DNA of 47,838 nt from an uncultured Acidimicrobiales bacterium (GTDB lineage: Bacteria > Actinomycetota > Acidimicrobiia > Acidimicrobiales > UBA10347). The notes beneath the pieces are model-generated. The model did not search any database. It was given only the letters and a program-made list of their open reading frames with translations, and was not told where the DNA came from. Of this stretch, positions 17,350-27,284 are shown piece by piece (the first letter of the stretch is position 1; each line of letters starts with the position of its first letter). The stretch covers positions 1-47,838 of the forward strand of contig CALDYC010000025.1 of the NCBI GenBank assembly GCA_937941245.1, written 5' to 3'. Both the position numbers and the translations under genes were made by a program.

Positions 17350-18327
17350 ATGTCGTCCGCACATGCTCAGCCAGCAATCATTCTCGGCGCTGGATTGTCC
17401 GGGTTGGTCGCCGCCCGCCAACTCGCGACAAGCGGAAGGCGTGGGACCGTGATCGACAAGGGCCGAGGCGTCGGCGGGCGACTCGCGACGCGACGGCTAG
17501 AGGGCGCGGTGCTTGACCACGGCGCCCAGTTCTTTACCGCTCGGAGCGATGCGTTCGCGAGGTTCGTGGACCAAGCCATAACCGCAGGAGTCGTCACCGA
17601 ATGGTGTCGCGGATTCGGTGAAACCGACGGGTACCCCCGCTACCGGGGCACCAACGGTATGACATCGCTCGCAAAGTGGCTTGCCCGGGACCTCGATATT
17701 CAGCTGGCAGTGCAGGCACGAGCGATTGCCTGCGACGGCGAAACGGTGCGATTCATCGCCGATGATGGGTCGACGATTTGTGCCGGCCGCGATGCGGTCG
17801 TGACCGCTCCAATCCCGCAAATGCTTGCGTTGTTCGATGCAGGTGAGATTGAGCTTCCTGATCGTCTCGACGCTGATCTACGGGCCGTGCGCTATCACCC
17901 GACGCTCGCTCTTCTCGCCGTCATCGACGGCGACGGTGCGGTCGACGAGCCCGGCGGCATGCAACTCGACGATGGACCGTTCACCTTCATCGCCGACAAT
18001 ATGAAGAAGGGCATCTCGCACCGTCGAGCGTTGACATTTCACGCCAACCATGCGTTCAGCGCCCGGAGCTTCGACGATGACCCAGATCAGGTGCAGGCAG
18101 AGCTACTCGCATTCGCGGCACCGTGGATCGGCGAATCGACCGTTGTGACGTCGCAGCTGAAGAAGTGGCGTTACGCAGGACCTGTGAGTCCCCTTTCCGA
18201 GCCAACCGAGTACATCGACATTGGCGCATGCCGGATCGCGCTTGCGGGCGACGCGTTCGCTGGCCCAAAGGTCGAGGGCGCGTTCACGAGCGGTCTGGCC
18301 GCAGCACGCGCGCTGCTTAGAACGTGA
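17350..18327 (+). CDS. FAD-dependent amine oxidase-like (renalase family) oxidoreductase
   Basis: A 325-residue flavoprotein. The ATG at 17350 places the dinucleotide-binding motif IILGAGLSGLVAARQL close to the N-terminus, as in the family; an upstream in-frame ATG at 17302 adds only 16 polar residues. Other marks are GVGGRLATRR, the LDHGAQFFTAR segment typical of bacterial renalase-like proteins, YRGTNGMTSLAKWLA, and the C-terminal flavin-contact GDAFAGPKVEGAFTSGLAAA. Renalase relatives oxidise misfolded dihydronicotinamide isomers, so a nicotinamide-repair role is possible but not shown. It is divergent from serA by about 60 bases. Confidence 0.85.
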   Translation: MSSAHAQPAIILGAGLSGLVAARQLATSGRRGTVIDKGRGVGGRLATRRLEGAVLDHGAQFFTARSDAFARFVDQAITAGVVTEWCRGFGETDGYPRYRGTNGMTSLAKWLARDLDIQLAVQARAIACDGETVRFIADDGSTICAGRDAVVTAPIPQMLALFDAGEIELPDRLDADLRAVRYHPTLALLAVIDGDGAVDEPGGMQLDDGPFTFIADNMKKGISHRRALTFHANHAFSARSFDDDPDQVQAELLAFAAPWIGESTVVTSQLKKWRYAGPVSPLSEPTEYIDIGACRIALAGDAFAGPKVEGAFTSGLAAARALLRT

Positions 18328-18353
18328 CTCGGCTCCGCATCGCCCAGCTACCT

Positions 18354-18488
18354 GAGCTGCGCGAGCTGGGTTATCCGAGCTGCGCGAGCTGGGTTATCCG
18401 AGCTACGCGAGCTGGGTTATCCGAGCTACGCGAGCTGGGTTATCCGAGCTGCGCGAGCTGGGTTATCCGAGCTGCGCGAGCTGGGTTT
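18354..18488. repeat. Six tandem copies of a 23-bp unit
   Basis: The unit GAGCTGCGCGAGCTGGGTTATCC starts at 18354, 18377, 18400, 18423, 18446 and 18469; copies three and four carry A instead of G at the sixth position, and the last is cut short. The array lies between two convergent genes, and its final copies encode the C-terminus and stop codon of the HAD gene on the minus strand. Each unit contains a near-palindromic AGCTGCGCGAGCT. There are no spacers, so it is not a CRISPR array. Confidence 0.92.
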
Positions 18489-19149
18489 CGAGATCTACGT
18501 CGGCAAGCGAGCCGGCACGAACATGCGCGTGTCCAAAGTCCATGCCAGCCGTCATTGGACCCGGCACCGCCACACATCGCATGCCAGCAGCAATTGCTGC
18601 GGCCGTACCTGCCGCCGAATCTTCGACGGCGATCGACCGTGATGGCGGAACATCCAGCCATGCGCACGCGTGCCGATAGACGGTTGGGTCTGGCTTACCT
18701 GGGGTTCCGGGATCGGCGCAGCTGATATACCCGAACCGGTCATACAACCCCAGCGAAGTGAGGTGGGGTACGACCCATTCTGTGGGCGAGCTCGATGCAA
18801 CCGCCAACCGTAAACCGCGGGCTTCGGCTTGATCGATCCAATCGAGGACACCCGGTCGAATCGGTTCGGCGGCGAGCAAGCTGTCACGGAACTCGCGTCG
18901 AGTGGCATCGAGCTCGACGGGCCACGCGCTTAGCCCGAGTTGCTCGCACAGCAAAGCCCGCGGATCAAGAGCGTCGGCATCGGCGAGACCGATGTACTGC
19001 AACCAGGTGTCGAGCGGAATTGCGACGGCACCTGCGGACTCGAACGTGTGCTTCCATGCCTGATAGACGACCGTTTCGGTGTCGACGATTGTGCCATCGA
19101 AATCAAACACCACCGCGGCGCCAGGAGCGCTGTCGGGACCTGTTCTCAC
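18463..19149 (-). CDS. HAD family hydrolase (phosphoglucomutase-like)
   Basis: A 228-residue HAD-superfamily protein, probably a phosphatase or phosphosugar mutase. Motif I is VVFDFDGTIVDTE (nucleophile and acid Asp), motif II is LAVASSSPTEWV, the motif III lysine is in GTPGKPDPTVY, and motif IV is IAVEDSAAGTAAAIAAGM. The four-helix cap between residues 25 and 85 places it in the beta-phosphoglucomutase/Gph subgroup; the substrate is unknown. It overlaps the upstream peptidase by four bases, so the two are translationally coupled. The last residues (TQLAQLG and stop) come from the 23-bp repeat array, so the original C-terminus may have been altered. Confidence 0.87.
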   Translation of the reverse strand: MRTGPDSAPGAAVVFDFDGTIVDTETVVYQAWKHTFESAGAVAIPLDTWLQYIGLADADALDPRALLCEQLGLSAWPVELDATRREFRDSLLAAEPIRPGVLDWIDQAEARGLRLAVASSSPTEWVVPHLTSLGLYDRFGYISCADPGTPGKPDPTVYRHACAWLDVPPSRSIAVEDSAAGTAAAIAAGMRCVAVPGPMTAGMDFGHAHVRAGSLADVDLETQLAQLG

Positions 19150-21098
19150 AGGTGAACGATCTCGACTCGACCGATACCGCCCGCCGGTTCAACACCGAGT
19201 ACCTGGCAAAAGAATGAGAGCTCTGACTCGAGTGCGGTGACGATCGTCTCTGCATCGCGGAACCCGTGACCGACACCGGGAAAGACAAGCGAGGCATGAG
19301 CAACGCCCTTGGCGTGAAGCGACGCAACGACCGCCTCTGACTGTTCTGGCGGGACCACGACATCGGCATCGCCTTGCAACACGATCATGGGTGTCTCAAG
19401 TACGTCGATACGAAACAACGGCGAGCGAGCCCGATAGATATCGGCACCCTCGGGCCACGGCGCGACCAGGCGATCGCAGTAGCGGGCTTCGAACTTGTGG
19501 GTGTGCTCAGCCAAGGCAGATAGGTCGGCCACGCCATAGCGTGACGCTCCTGCAGCGAACGTGTCGGTTGAAACCAGCGCTCCAAGCACGGTTAGCCCAC
19601 CGGCGCTCGACCCCTTGATCAACACCCGGTCGGCATCGACCACCCCGGTATCGACAAGATGCAACGCGGCCGCCACACAGTCGTCAACGTCGGCGATCCC
19701 CCACCGGTTGTGCAGTGCCTGGCGATAGGTGCGGCCGTAGCCCGTGCTTCCTCGGTAGTCGACGTCGACAACCGCAAATCCTCTGCTCGTCCAGTAGCGC
19801 ACCGCGAGCGACAGTTCGGTGCGGGCACGCGCTGTCGGGCCGCCGTGGGCGAGCACGAGAAGCGGCGGAAGCTCCCCACTCGCCAGTAGATGTTCTGGGT
19901 TCGCTGGCGCGTAGTACCAACCGTGTGCCTCTTCGCCATCAGAGGTCGGAAACACAATGTGATCCGGTGCGGCGAAATAGGCGGGATCGAGGCCGAGATC
20001 GCGCCCCGGACGGAGAATCTCAGGTTCAGAGCCTGGCACCCACCGCACGAGCGCCGGTTCGGCGTCGTGGCGAGCGCCGATGAATACGACGGCATCGCCG
20101 TGGCGGGTTAGGGCACTGACCGCTGACCAGTCGTCGCGCACCTCACCGTTGATCGTCGCCAGAAGCGTGTCGCCGCCCGGATCAGTGCACGCGATGATTG
20201 CTTCGCCATCGATCTCGACCCAACGTGAAATGCCGAAGACCCAGCCCGGTGTTGCGATCTCGAATGGTCCCTCGACAAGCGGTTCGGCCGACGTTGCGTC
20301 GACCGCGAACTCCCACAGATTCCACCACTCGTCCCGGTCGGTGACTGCCCACAATGCTCCGTCAGCTGCGAAGCCCGGAAGCACGATCGACTCGTCGCCC
20401 GATCCGGCGACCTTGTGGCTGCGGCTCAGCCCATCATCGGTCAAGGTGCCAGCCCAGAGCTCAGTGGTATCCCATGGCATGTTGGGGTGGTTCCATTGGA
20501 CCCAGGCGAGCGTCCGGCCATCGGCAGAGATGCGGGGCGACGCGTAGAAGTCAGCTCCGGCAGCCAGCACGGTGATGTTGCCTGATCCGTCACCGGCGAC
20601 CATCACGAGATCGTTGACCGGCTCGTTCGGTTCAGCTTGGTCGACCTGTTCGGCGGTGCCTGCGTGGTGCGTTTCGCGAACGCAGATGAATGATCGACCA
20701 TCAGCCGTTGGCCGACCGTCGGCGAACCGAACGCCGTGAGGCGTCGACGGTTCGTTGGTCAGGACCGTGACGGTGCCGTCGGGGTCGAGTCGTCGAAGCC
20801 GTTGATCGCTGTCGTCCACGTACCACAGGACCTGGTCTTGCGCAAACCACGCGCCGCCGCCGTACTCGTGCACCCGGGTTCGCACATTGGCGTCGGCTGG
20901 GGTGACCTCGACGATGGTGCCCTGCCGCCATCGCATGATCGCGACGCGCCCATCTTGTTCGGGACGAGCTTCGCCAAACCAAATATCGTCACCGTCGGCG
21001 ATGACTTCGGTCAGCGATGCTGCACCGGCGACAAGGTCTATGGCCGCAATGTCCGACGCCCACGCTCCGGCTGGCGTCGGTTTCGGACCGGGCGTCAT
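19146..21098 (-). CDS. S9 family prolyl oligopeptidase-like serine peptidase
   Basis: A 650-residue cytoplasmic peptidase of the S9C (acylaminoacyl-peptidase-like) type. The first 390 residues form a beta-propeller (repeated [12 protein letters not shown] and [10 protein letters not shown] style blades). The C-terminal alpha/beta hydrolase has [18 protein letters not shown], the nucleophile elbow KGSSAGG (Ser498), the acid in [13 protein letters not shown] (about Asp579) and the His in GVGHGFRD (about His611). It probably trims short peptides; specificity cannot be read from sequence. Four-base overlaps join it to the aminotransferase upstream and the HAD gene downstream, making a coupled three-gene unit. 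Confidence 0.92.
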   Translation of the reverse strand: MTPGPKPTPAGAWASDIAAIDLVAGAASLTEVIADGDDIWFGEARPEQDGRVAIMRWRQGTIVEVTPADANVRTRVHEYGGGAWFAQDQVLWYVDDSDQRLRRLDPDGTVTVLTNEPSTPHGVRFADGRPTADGRSFICVRETHHAGTAEQVDQAEPNEPVNDLVMVAGDGSGNITVLAAGADFYASPRISADGRTLAWVQWNHPNMPWDTTELWAGTLTDDGLSRSHKVAGSGDESIVLPGFAADGALWAVTDRDEWWNLWEFAVDATSAEPLVEGPFEIATPGWVFGISRWVEIDGEAIIACTDPGGDTLLATINGEVRDDWSAVSALTRHGDAVVFIGARHDAEPALVRWVPGSEPEILRPGRDLGLDPAYFAAPDHIVFPTSDGEEAHGWYYAPANPEHLLASGELPPLLVLAHGGPTARARTELSLAVRYWTSRGFAVVDVDYRGSTGYGRTYRQALHNRWGIADVDDCVAAALHLVDTGVVDADRVLIKGSSAGGLTVLGALVSTDTFAAGASRYGVADLSALAEHTHKFEARYCDRLVAPWPEGADIYRARSPLFRIDVLETPMIVLQGDADVVVPPEQSEAVVASLHAKGVAHASLVFPGVGHGFRDAETIVTALESELSFFCQVLGVEPAGGIGRVEIVHL

Positions 21099-22297
21099 CC
21101 GCGGCCGAGGAGATCGGCGATGCGGCCCACACCCTCGGCGAGGTCCTCGTCAGATAGCGCAAATGACATGCGGCAGTAACCCGGGGCATCGAATGCTTCG
21201 CCGGGAACCACCGCAACGTTGATCTGGTCGAGCAGCACGTCCGCGAGTTCCGCGGTCGTCGTCGGGGTGACACCGCCGATCGTGCGACCAAGGACCTGTT
21301 CGAACGACGGGAAGGCATAGAACGCCCCTTGAGGGTCGAGCGCCGATACCCCGTCAATCTCGTTGAGCCCACGATGTATGGCGATGCGACGGCGATCGAA
21401 CGCTGCGTGCATGTCGTGCACGGCATCGAGCGAGCCACTGACGGCGGCGAGCGCCGCGGCCTGAGCGACGTTGCACACATTCGACGTCTGATGTGACTGC
21501 AACGTCGACGCGGCCTTCGCGAACGTTGGCGGGGCAACGATCCAGCCGATTCGCCAACCGGTCATTGCATAGGTCTTGGCCACGCCGTTCAACACGATGC
21601 ACCGGTCGGCCAGTTCTGGAACGACAACGGGCATCGAGTGATGCTCTGCGTCGCCGTACACCAGGTGTTCGTAGATCTCGTCACACAGCACCCAAATATC
21701 GTGCTCGACCGCCCACCGCCCGATCGCTTCGATTTCGTCACGTGGATACACCGCGCCGGTCGGGTTCGACGGCGACACGAACATGAGGGCTTTGGTGTTC
21801 GGGGTGCGGGCAGCTTCGAGTTGATCGACGGTGACTCTGAATCCCGATTCGATCGTCGATGCCAAAACCACCGGTGTCGCTCCAGCAAGGCGGATCGGCT
21901 CGGGATAGGTGGTCCAGAACGGAGCAGGAAGCAGAACTTCGTCCCCCGGGTTCAACAGCGCCGCGAACGCGTTGTACACCGCTTGCTTTCCTCCGTTGGT
22001 GACGACGACTTGGTCAGCGCTGATTTGGTACCCCGAGTCGCGGGCAGTCTTTGCCGCTATTGCGTCACGAAGCGCCGGCAGGCCCGGGGTCGGCGTGTAG
22101 CCATGATTCGCCCGCACGGTGCACGCTGCGACGGCCGCTTCGACAATGTGTTGCGGTGTCGCGAAGTCCGGTTCACCGGCACCAAAACCAATGACGGGTT
22201 TACCTTGGGCCTTGAGTGCCTTGGCTTTGGCGCTCACGGCGAGGGTGGCAGAAGGCGCTATTGAGCCGACACGACGGGAAAGATCAGAAATGCTCAC
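21095..22297 (-). CDS. Class I aminotransferase (aspartate aminotransferase type)
   Basis: A 400-residue fold-type I PLP enzyme. I start at the GTG at 22297, which gives [21 protein letters not shown], the usual beginning of subgroup Ib aspartate aminotransferases. Marks are [44 protein letters not shown] and [16 protein letters not shown], with Schiff-base Lys241. The predicted reaction is aspartate plus 2-oxoglutarate to oxaloacetate plus glutamate. It may accept other substrates, including aromatic keto acids. It heads the coupled aminotransferase-peptidase-HAD unit and is divergent from serC by 80 bases. Confidence 0.92.
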   Translation of the reverse strand: MSISDLSRRVGSIAPSATLAVSAKAKALKAQGKPVIGFGAGEPDFATPQHIVEAAVAACTVRANHGYTPTPGLPALRDAIAAKTARDSGYQISADQVVVTNGGKQAVYNAFAALLNPGDEVLLPAPFWTTYPEPIRLAGATPVVLASTIESGFRVTVDQLEAARTPNTKALMFVSPSNPTGAVYPRDEIEAIGRWAVEHDIWVLCDEIYEHLVYGDAEHHSMPVVVPELADRCIVLNGVAKTYAMTGWRIGWIVAPPTFAKAASTLQSHQTSNVCNVAQAAALAAVSGSLDAVHDMHAAFDRRRIAIHRGLNEIDGVSALDPQGAFYAFPSFEQVLGRTIGGVTPTTTAELADVLLDQINVAVVPGEAFDAPGYCRMSFALSDEDLAEGVGRIADLLGRG

Positions 22298-22377
22298 GTC
22301 AAAAGTCTCGCAGGAAGCTCGCGAAATTGCTCGCATAATCTGACGCAAGCGCCATCACGGTCGGGCAGACTCGCGAG

Positions 22378-23508
22378 GTGAGCGAAAACGTGCCGACCAT
22401 TGAGATCCCCAGTTCGTTGCTTCCGGGTGACGGCCGCTTCGGCGCTGGCCCGAGCAAAGTGCGGCCATCGTCGCTGACTGACCTGGCGGCGACCGGGACC
22501 GGTTTCATGGGAACGAGCCATCGCAAACCCGGCGTGCGTGACGTCGTCGCTCGGCTGCAGGGCGGCATGCGTGAGCTGTTCTCGCTACCCGATGACTGGG
22601 AAGTGATTCTCGGCAACGGTGGCGCCACGCTGCTGTGGGATGCCCTCACGTTCGGGTTCATCGAGAACAAGAGCCAGCATTTGTCATTTGGCGAGTTCGG
22701 CTCGAAATTCGCGAAAGCAGCGGTCGCCGCCCCCCATCTTTCGGATCCGACGATCATCGAATCGGCCATGGGCGAACACCCAGAACTCGTCACCGACGAG
22801 GCGATTGACACCTATGCCTTTACCCACAACGAGACCTCGACCGGGGTTTCGATGCCGGTCGTGCGCCCGCACGGATCAACCGGACTGGTCGCGGTCGACG
22901 CCACCTCCGGCGCCGCGGGCCTGCACTGGGATACCGCCGAGGCCGACCTGTATTACTTCTCGCCACAGAAGTGTTTCGCAAGCGACGGCGGATTGTTCAT
23001 TGCGCTCGCCTCGCCGGCCGCGTGCGCCCGTATCGAGACCATTGGCGCAAGCGACCGGTGGATTCCAGCCGGGCTTGATTTGGTGACCGCGCTCGACAAC
23101 TCCCGCAAGAATCAGACCTACAACACACCTGCGCTGGCGACCATCTTTCTCACAAACCACATGGTCGAATGGATGAACGACAACGGCGGTTTGGATTTCG
23201 CTGCCGGGCGGTGCGCAACATCAGCAGCCCACCTCTATGGCTGGGCCGATGCGCACGCCATGGCAACACCGTTCGTCACCAACCCAGATCATCGAAGCAA
23301 CGTGGTTGCAACAATCGACCTTGACGAGGCCGTCGATGCGAGCGTCGTGTCGCAGGTGTTACGGGCCAACGGCATTGTCGACACCGAGGGCTATCGCAAG
23401 CTCGGTCGGAACCAGCTGCGTCTCGCCATGTTCCCGGCCATCGAACCTGACGATGTCGTTGCACTTACCGCGTGCATCGATCACGTCATCGCCGAACTCG
23501 CCAGCTGA
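22378..23508 (+). CDS. serC: Phosphoserine aminotransferase
   Basis: A 376-residue enzyme of the actinobacterial/archaeal SerC type. It starts at a GTG and shows RFGAGPSKVRP, GTSHRKPGVRDVV, ILGNGGATLLWDA, THNETSTGVSMPV, VDATSGAAGL and YYFSPQKCFASDGG, with PLP-binding Lys198. It converts 3-phosphohydroxypyruvate, the product of SerA, to phosphoserine using glutamate. The yqgE-like gene starts two bases after its stop. Divergent arrangement with the aspartate aminotransferase suggests a shared control region at 22298-22377. Confidence 0.95.
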   Translation: MSENVPTIEIPSSLLPGDGRFGAGPSKVRPSSLTDLAATGTGFMGTSHRKPGVRDVVARLQGGMRELFSLPDDWEVILGNGGATLLWDALTFGFIENKSQHLSFGEFGSKFAKAAVAAPHLSDPTIIESAMGEHPELVTDEAIDTYAFTHNETSTGVSMPVVRPHGSTGLVAVDATSGAAGLHWDTAEADLYYFSPQKCFASDGGLFIALASPAACARIETIGASDRWIPAGLDLVTALDNSRKNQTYNTPALATIFLTNHMVEWMNDNGGLDFAAGRCATSAAHLYGWADAHAMATPFVTNPDHRSNVVATIDLDEAVDASVVSQVLRANGIVDTEGYRKLGRNQLRLAMFPAIEPDDVVALTACIDHVIAELAS

Positions 23509-23510
23509 AC

Positions 23511-24074
23511 ATGTCCCAAGCCACCTCTGGTCGGCTGGTCGTGGCTACCCCAGCGCTGCGCGACGGGGTTTTCGATCAAGCTGTCGTCTATATGTTGCAC
23601 CACGACCCGGTGGGAGCACTCGGCGTAATCATCAATCAGCCAGGCGAGCTCACGACGACTGCGTTGCTTCCCCGTTGGGCCGAACTGACCGGCGATGATG
23701 CGGTGATCCGCACCGGTGGACCAGTGTCGCCAGATGGTTTCATTGGCATGGCCCGTCGAATCGGCGCCGACACGACCTATGGCGTGGGTACCCCGAGCGT
23801 GACCCGAGCATGCTCAATCGATCTCGACGGCGATCCGGCGATTGCCGCTGCCCATGTCGACGCATTAGTCATCTTTCGTGGCTATGCCGGTTGGGGGCCC
23901 GGCCAGCTCGACGCTGAACTCAGCGAAGGCGCCTGGTTCGCTGTTGACGCCGAACCAGACGACCTGTGGGGCGACGAAGCGAGCCTGGACAGCTTGTTCG
24001 AACAGGTGCTTCGTCGACAACCGGGCACGGTTCGATGGTTTGCCAATGCACCCGAGGACCCGTCACACAACTAG
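23511..24074 (+). CDS. YqgE/AlgH (UPF0301) family protein
   Basis: A 187-residue protein starting two bases after serC. It begins GRLVVATPALRDGVFDQAVVYMLHH and has GALGVIINQPGEL, the family's most conserved segment, then RTGGPVSPDGFIGM and FRGYAGWGPGQLDAEL. The family is widespread; AlgH was named from an alginate regulatory phenotype in Pseudomonas, but no biochemical activity is established. It is cytoplasmic. The stop overlaps a 13-base direct repeat (TAGACGTCGCCGA at 24072 and 24087) before the convergent protease gene. Confidence 0.92.
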   Translation: MSQATSGRLVVATPALRDGVFDQAVVYMLHHDPVGALGVIINQPGELTTTALLPRWAELTGDDAVIRTGGPVSPDGFIGMARRIGADTTYGVGTPSVTRACSIDLDGDPAIAAAHVDALVIFRGYAGWGPGQLDAELSEGAWFAVDAEPDDLWGDEASLDSLFEQVLRRQPGTVRWFANAPEDPSHN

Positions 24075-24106
24075 ACGTCGCCGAAATAGACGTCGCCGAG
24101 CGCCGA

Positions 24107-25555
24107 TCAGTTGACCTCAACCTCAACCAGATAGCCGGTGCGTTCAGCATCGAATGTGCCGATCTCGACCTGATAGGTCCCGCTCTGTTCGGCCGTGAAC
24201 GTGGCACGTGACCCAGTGCCGAACATGCCAAGCCCAGAATCGTCATCGGCTACCACAAGGTCGCCATCGAGCGTGACCGAGAAGAACGTGTCCGCTATGC
24301 CATCGGCGGTGATTGTGACCTCGTCGCCTTCGGTGAGTTCCAGGCTCCATCGATCCGAATCGAATACCCAGTCATACACACCCTCGGTGATCTGATTGGG
24401 ACTCAGGACCGAACTGGTCTCTGATTCGATGATTCGCCGCATGATTCCGCCGGAGCGAATCGTGACATCGTGAGGCGTCGACTCGTAGGAGCCGATCAGA
24501 ACGATGTATTGGCCATCGGGCACGGTGACTTTCATCCGTTCGTCGCCAGCGTCACGACGGTCGACGAAGTACGGGTCCTCACCTGCTCCGGGGCCGTTGG
24601 TCGTGAACAGGTCCATGCCCCGCTCATCGTCGTAAATCCGGCCATCGTCGAGGGTCTGAAGTTCGATGAACACATCGTCGTCGCTGCTGACCGCGATGTC
24701 GATCACGCCGTCATCGTCAGGCTCGACAAGAGCGGCGAAGAAACGTCGTTGGCTGATCTGTTCAGTGAACGATCGCTCGGGTTCGCCATAGTCCTCGCCG
24801 ATGCCAAACTCGCCGTCGATCAGGGCCAAGACGCGGTCGATCATCGAGTCCGAGCCGTACACCAACGAAAATTCGGTGTCACCAAAGGCCAGTCCACTTA
24901 TACCGACCAGTTCGCCATCGCTGTTCAGCATGGCTCCACCGCTTTGGCCCGGGCCGATCGCGGCATCGGTCTGTATAAACGGAAAGTCGCCGACGGCTAT
25001 GGACCGGAAGTTACCGACGATCCCTGAGGTCATCGCCGGTGTTGGATTGCGTGAGCCTTCGTCGGGGAAGCCGAGCAGAAAGATTCGATCGCCACGCCGC
25101 AGGTCGGAGCTCGATCCAATGCTGATTGCCTCGAGGCCAGCATCGTCGATCGGCCCGAGCACCGCGAGGTCGAGAATCGGGTCCGACGCGACGACCGCAA
25201 CGTTGCCCAGTTCGGTGCCGTCGGCCGTTCCGACCATCACCTCAGGAAATCGCCGAACGACGTGCTCGTTGGTGACGATCCATCCGCCATCAAGCACGAT
25301 GCCGCTGCCGGTCGACAACGACGGTGTTTCGATGTAGACGACTGATCTTTCGGCTGCTTCGAACACGCTGCGGTACGACTCGGTGGGCGACGATGGCGAG
25401 TCGTCGTCCGCTTGCGCCGAGGCACCAGCAGCGCTCGTACTTTCGACCTGTATCGGCGGGCCTTGGACCGCGGCCGAAGAACAGCCAGATACGAGCGCGA
25501 GTGCGGCGGCGACGAGCAGCAGCGAACAGGAGTTCGGAAACCGTTTGATCACCAT
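24107..25555 (-). CDS. Trypsin-like (S1C) serine protease lipoprotein
   Basis: A 482-residue exported protein with a lipoprotein signal peptide ending LVSGC (Cys25). An acidic Ser/Ala-rich linker leads to a DegP/HtrA-type protease domain with a complete triad: His98 (IVTNEHVV), Asp129 (ILDLAVLG) and Ser205 (GPGQSGGAMLNSDGELVGIS). No PDZ domain follows. Instead residues 265-482 hold two beta-sandwich regions of pre-peptidase C-terminal type (GQYIVLIGSYESTPHDV; SGTYQVEIGTFDAERTGY). A membrane-anchored extracytoplasmic quality-control or processing protease is likely. It converges with the YqgE gene. Confidence 0.88.
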   Translation of the reverse strand: MVIKRFPNSCSLLLVAAALALVSGCSSAAVQGPPIQVESTSAAGASAQADDDSPSSPTESYRSVFEAAERSVVYIETPSLSTGSGIVLDGGWIVTNEHVVRRFPEVMVGTADGTELGNVAVVASDPILDLAVLGPIDDAGLEAISIGSSSDLRRGDRIFLLGFPDEGSRNPTPAMTSGIVGNFRSIAVGDFPFIQTDAAIGPGQSGGAMLNSDGELVGISGLAFGDTEFSLVYGSDSMIDRVLALIDGEFGIGEDYGEPERSFTEQISQRRFFAALVEPDDDGVIDIAVSSDDDVFIELQTLDDGRIYDDERGMDLFTTNGPGAGEDPYFVDRRDAGDERMKVTVPDGQYIVLIGSYESTPHDVTIRSGGIMRRIIESETSSVLSPNQITEGVYDWVFDSDRWSLELTEGDEVTITADGIADTFFSVTLDGDLVVADDDSGLGMFGTGSRATFTAEQSGTYQVEIGTFDAERTGYLVEVEVN

Positions 25556-25630
25556 CCGACGCTACCGGCACCGACTGGGGCCAGCATGGGCGCTAATCTC
25601 TGAGACGTTTCCCCGATCCGGAGCAGTGCC

Positions 25631-26011
25631 ATGCCTAGCGCCCAAGTCTCGAGCTATACCGCCCACGTCGGCCGACTCGGCGAGCTCGGCACGGACCGTC
25701 TCCTGATTCTTCGTCACCACGTCATCGTCGAAGGATCGACACCGGTCGAAACGACGAGTGAAATCTTCTTCGCCGACCGCTTTGGCGACTCGGCCGCTGG
25801 CTTCAACACCGTCGGCGCCGCCGACGCAGTTCGCGCCCACTTGCCCGTGGCCGACTTCGCCTTGTGGATCGATCTTCTGCGGAACGAGGCCCCGGTCTAT
25901 GTGCATTGGACCATCGGCGACGAACCTGGCACCCCGGAACGCGACGGGATCATTCATCTCGCAACCGGCCCGGAACCGACCGGCGAGGGCCCGGCCGATT
26001 ACAGCCGCTAG
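25631..26011 (+). CDS. Hypothetical protein
   Basis: I do not recognise this 126-residue acidic cytoplasmic protein. It reads as a small beta-rich domain (RLLILRHHVIVEG, PVYVHWTIGDEPG, GIIHLATGPE) with one helix (AADAVRAHLPVADFALWIDLLRN) and no cysteines. The ATG at 25631 gives a clean frame with strong third-position GC, divergent from the protease by 75 bases. The 138 bases after it contain short direct repeats (CAGCTCATACCCC twice near 26060) and nothing else I can name. Confidence 0.62.
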   Translation: MPSAQVSSYTAHVGRLGELGTDRLLILRHHVIVEGSTPVETTSEIFFADRFGDSAAGFNTVGAADAVRAHLPVADFALWIDLLRNEAPVYVHWTIGDEPGTPERDGIIHLATGPEPTGEGPADYSR

Positions 26012-26149
26012 CGGCCTGATTCTGGCTCGTCTGGCTCGAAGGTCTCGACGGTCTCGACCAGCTCATACCCCCAGCTCATACCCCGTCAGACGGCGGCACT
26101 ACGTTCGTTCCACGACGTCGATGCTCGCCGCACACGCACAGGAGAATCA

Positions 26150-27244
26150 GTGCACATTCGCCCCGGACTCGACTCGCGACCCACTCGCCTCGCGACTCCT
26201 ATCGAGTTCATCGAAGCCAACGAGCAACTGGCTCGATCGGCTGAGCAGCCACACGGCCAGATCATGGCAATCGATCTTCGCGATGTCGGCGGCGAGATCC
26301 GCCACGACAACCTCGATCACCGGCTGACCGCTGCGCTTGGCCAGACACCCTGGATCACCGTGGGCATCGTCGACGGTCACCTCGACCCGGCGTTGCACGA
26401 CGTGGCCGACGCCATGGACCTGCTCTTCGCCGAACGATCCGGTGGTGCCGTCGTTGTCGACGTCGACGACATCAACACCGCGTTGACCGAGCTTCGGGTC
26501 GCAGTCGACGCCAGCCCACAAGCTGCGCACGCGCTGGTATGGCTACTTCGCCTGGGGCAGGGCCAAGGGGTCAATGCTGCGCTATTTGCCGAGTCGCTGG
26601 CCAATGCCATGTTGCAGAGCAGCAAGCGATTCGTTGGCTGGCTGGGTGCACGCAAGCAGCCGGTTGCTGCCGACGGCTTGACCGAGTCGACCGGGCCGAG
26701 CGTGGCCGCGATTCGTTCGGGTTCGCATCTCGCGATCACCCTCAATCGACCATCGAAACGCAATGCGCTGAACGTGGACATGCAAGATCACCTGGCTGAC
26801 GCTCTTGACCTGCTCGCTGGTGACGATTCGATCGATGGAGCGACGCTGACAGGCGCTGGTGCGACCTTCAGCTCAGGCCGCGACCTGAGCGAGTTCGGCT
26901 CGGCACGGTCCGCAGCCGCGGGTCATGATTTTCGCATGCAACGGTCGCTGCCCATGCGCTTCGAAAACGTTGCCGATCGGTTGCGTGTTCACCTGCACGG
27001 ACCGTGTGTCGGTGCTGGTGTCGAGCTGCCTGCGTTTGTCAACCATGTTGTGGCCGACCCAGACACGACGTTCACCTTGCCCGACGTCGGCTGCGGTCTC
27101 ATCCCCGGCGCTGGCGGCACCGTGAGCGTGACTCGTCGATGTGGACGTCATCGCACCGCATGGTTGGCGCTAACCGGCAACACAATCGATAGCGAAACCG
27201 CGCTCGCGTGGGGCCTCATCGACCGAATCGCCCCCGCCACCTGA
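26150..27244 (+). CDS. Enoyl-CoA hydratase/isomerase family protein with N-terminal extension
   Basis: A 364-residue protein starting at a GTG with GGAG five bases upstream. Residues 185-360 form a crotonase domain: LAITLNRPSKRNALNVDM, the oxyanion-hole segment GATFSSGRDLSEFG, HLHGPCVGAGVELPAF, and LPDVGCGLIPGAGGTVSVTRR with the usual glycine-rich turn and later ALAWGLIDRI. The acidic position of classical hydratases is not clear to me, so hydratase versus isomerase or hydrolase is undecided. The first 180 residues are an extension with its own alternating helix/strand pattern (WITVGIVDGHLDPALHDVADAMDLLF; AALFAESLANAMLQSSKRF) that may be a degenerate second crotonase-like domain. Confidence 0.82.
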   Translation: MHIRPGLDSRPTRLATPIEFIEANEQLARSAEQPHGQIMAIDLRDVGGEIRHDNLDHRLTAALGQTPWITVGIVDGHLDPALHDVADAMDLLFAERSGGAVVVDVDDINTALTELRVAVDASPQAAHALVWLLRLGQGQGVNAALFAESLANAMLQSSKRFVGWLGARKQPVAADGLTESTGPSVAAIRSGSHLAITLNRPSKRNALNVDMQDHLADALDLLAGDDSIDGATLTGAGATFSSGRDLSEFGSARSAAAGHDFRMQRSLPMRFENVADRLRVHLHGPCVGAGVELPAFVNHVVADPDTTFTLPDVGCGLIPGAGGTVSVTRRCGRHRTAWLALTGNTIDSETALAWGLIDRIAPAT

Positions 27245-27284
27245 CGGGCCCAGGCTCAGCGCCCCACGACTCGCCCGAAGCCAA

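Noticed and set aside
18354-18488. CRISPR array
   Set aside because: Units are directly adjacent without spacers, and no cas genes are in the window.
18324-18725. Plus-strand ORF with repeated ELRELGYPSCASWVIR-like peptides
   Set aside because: Its repeats come from the 23-bp array and it is antisense to the HAD gene; frame shifts between units show it is not selected as protein.
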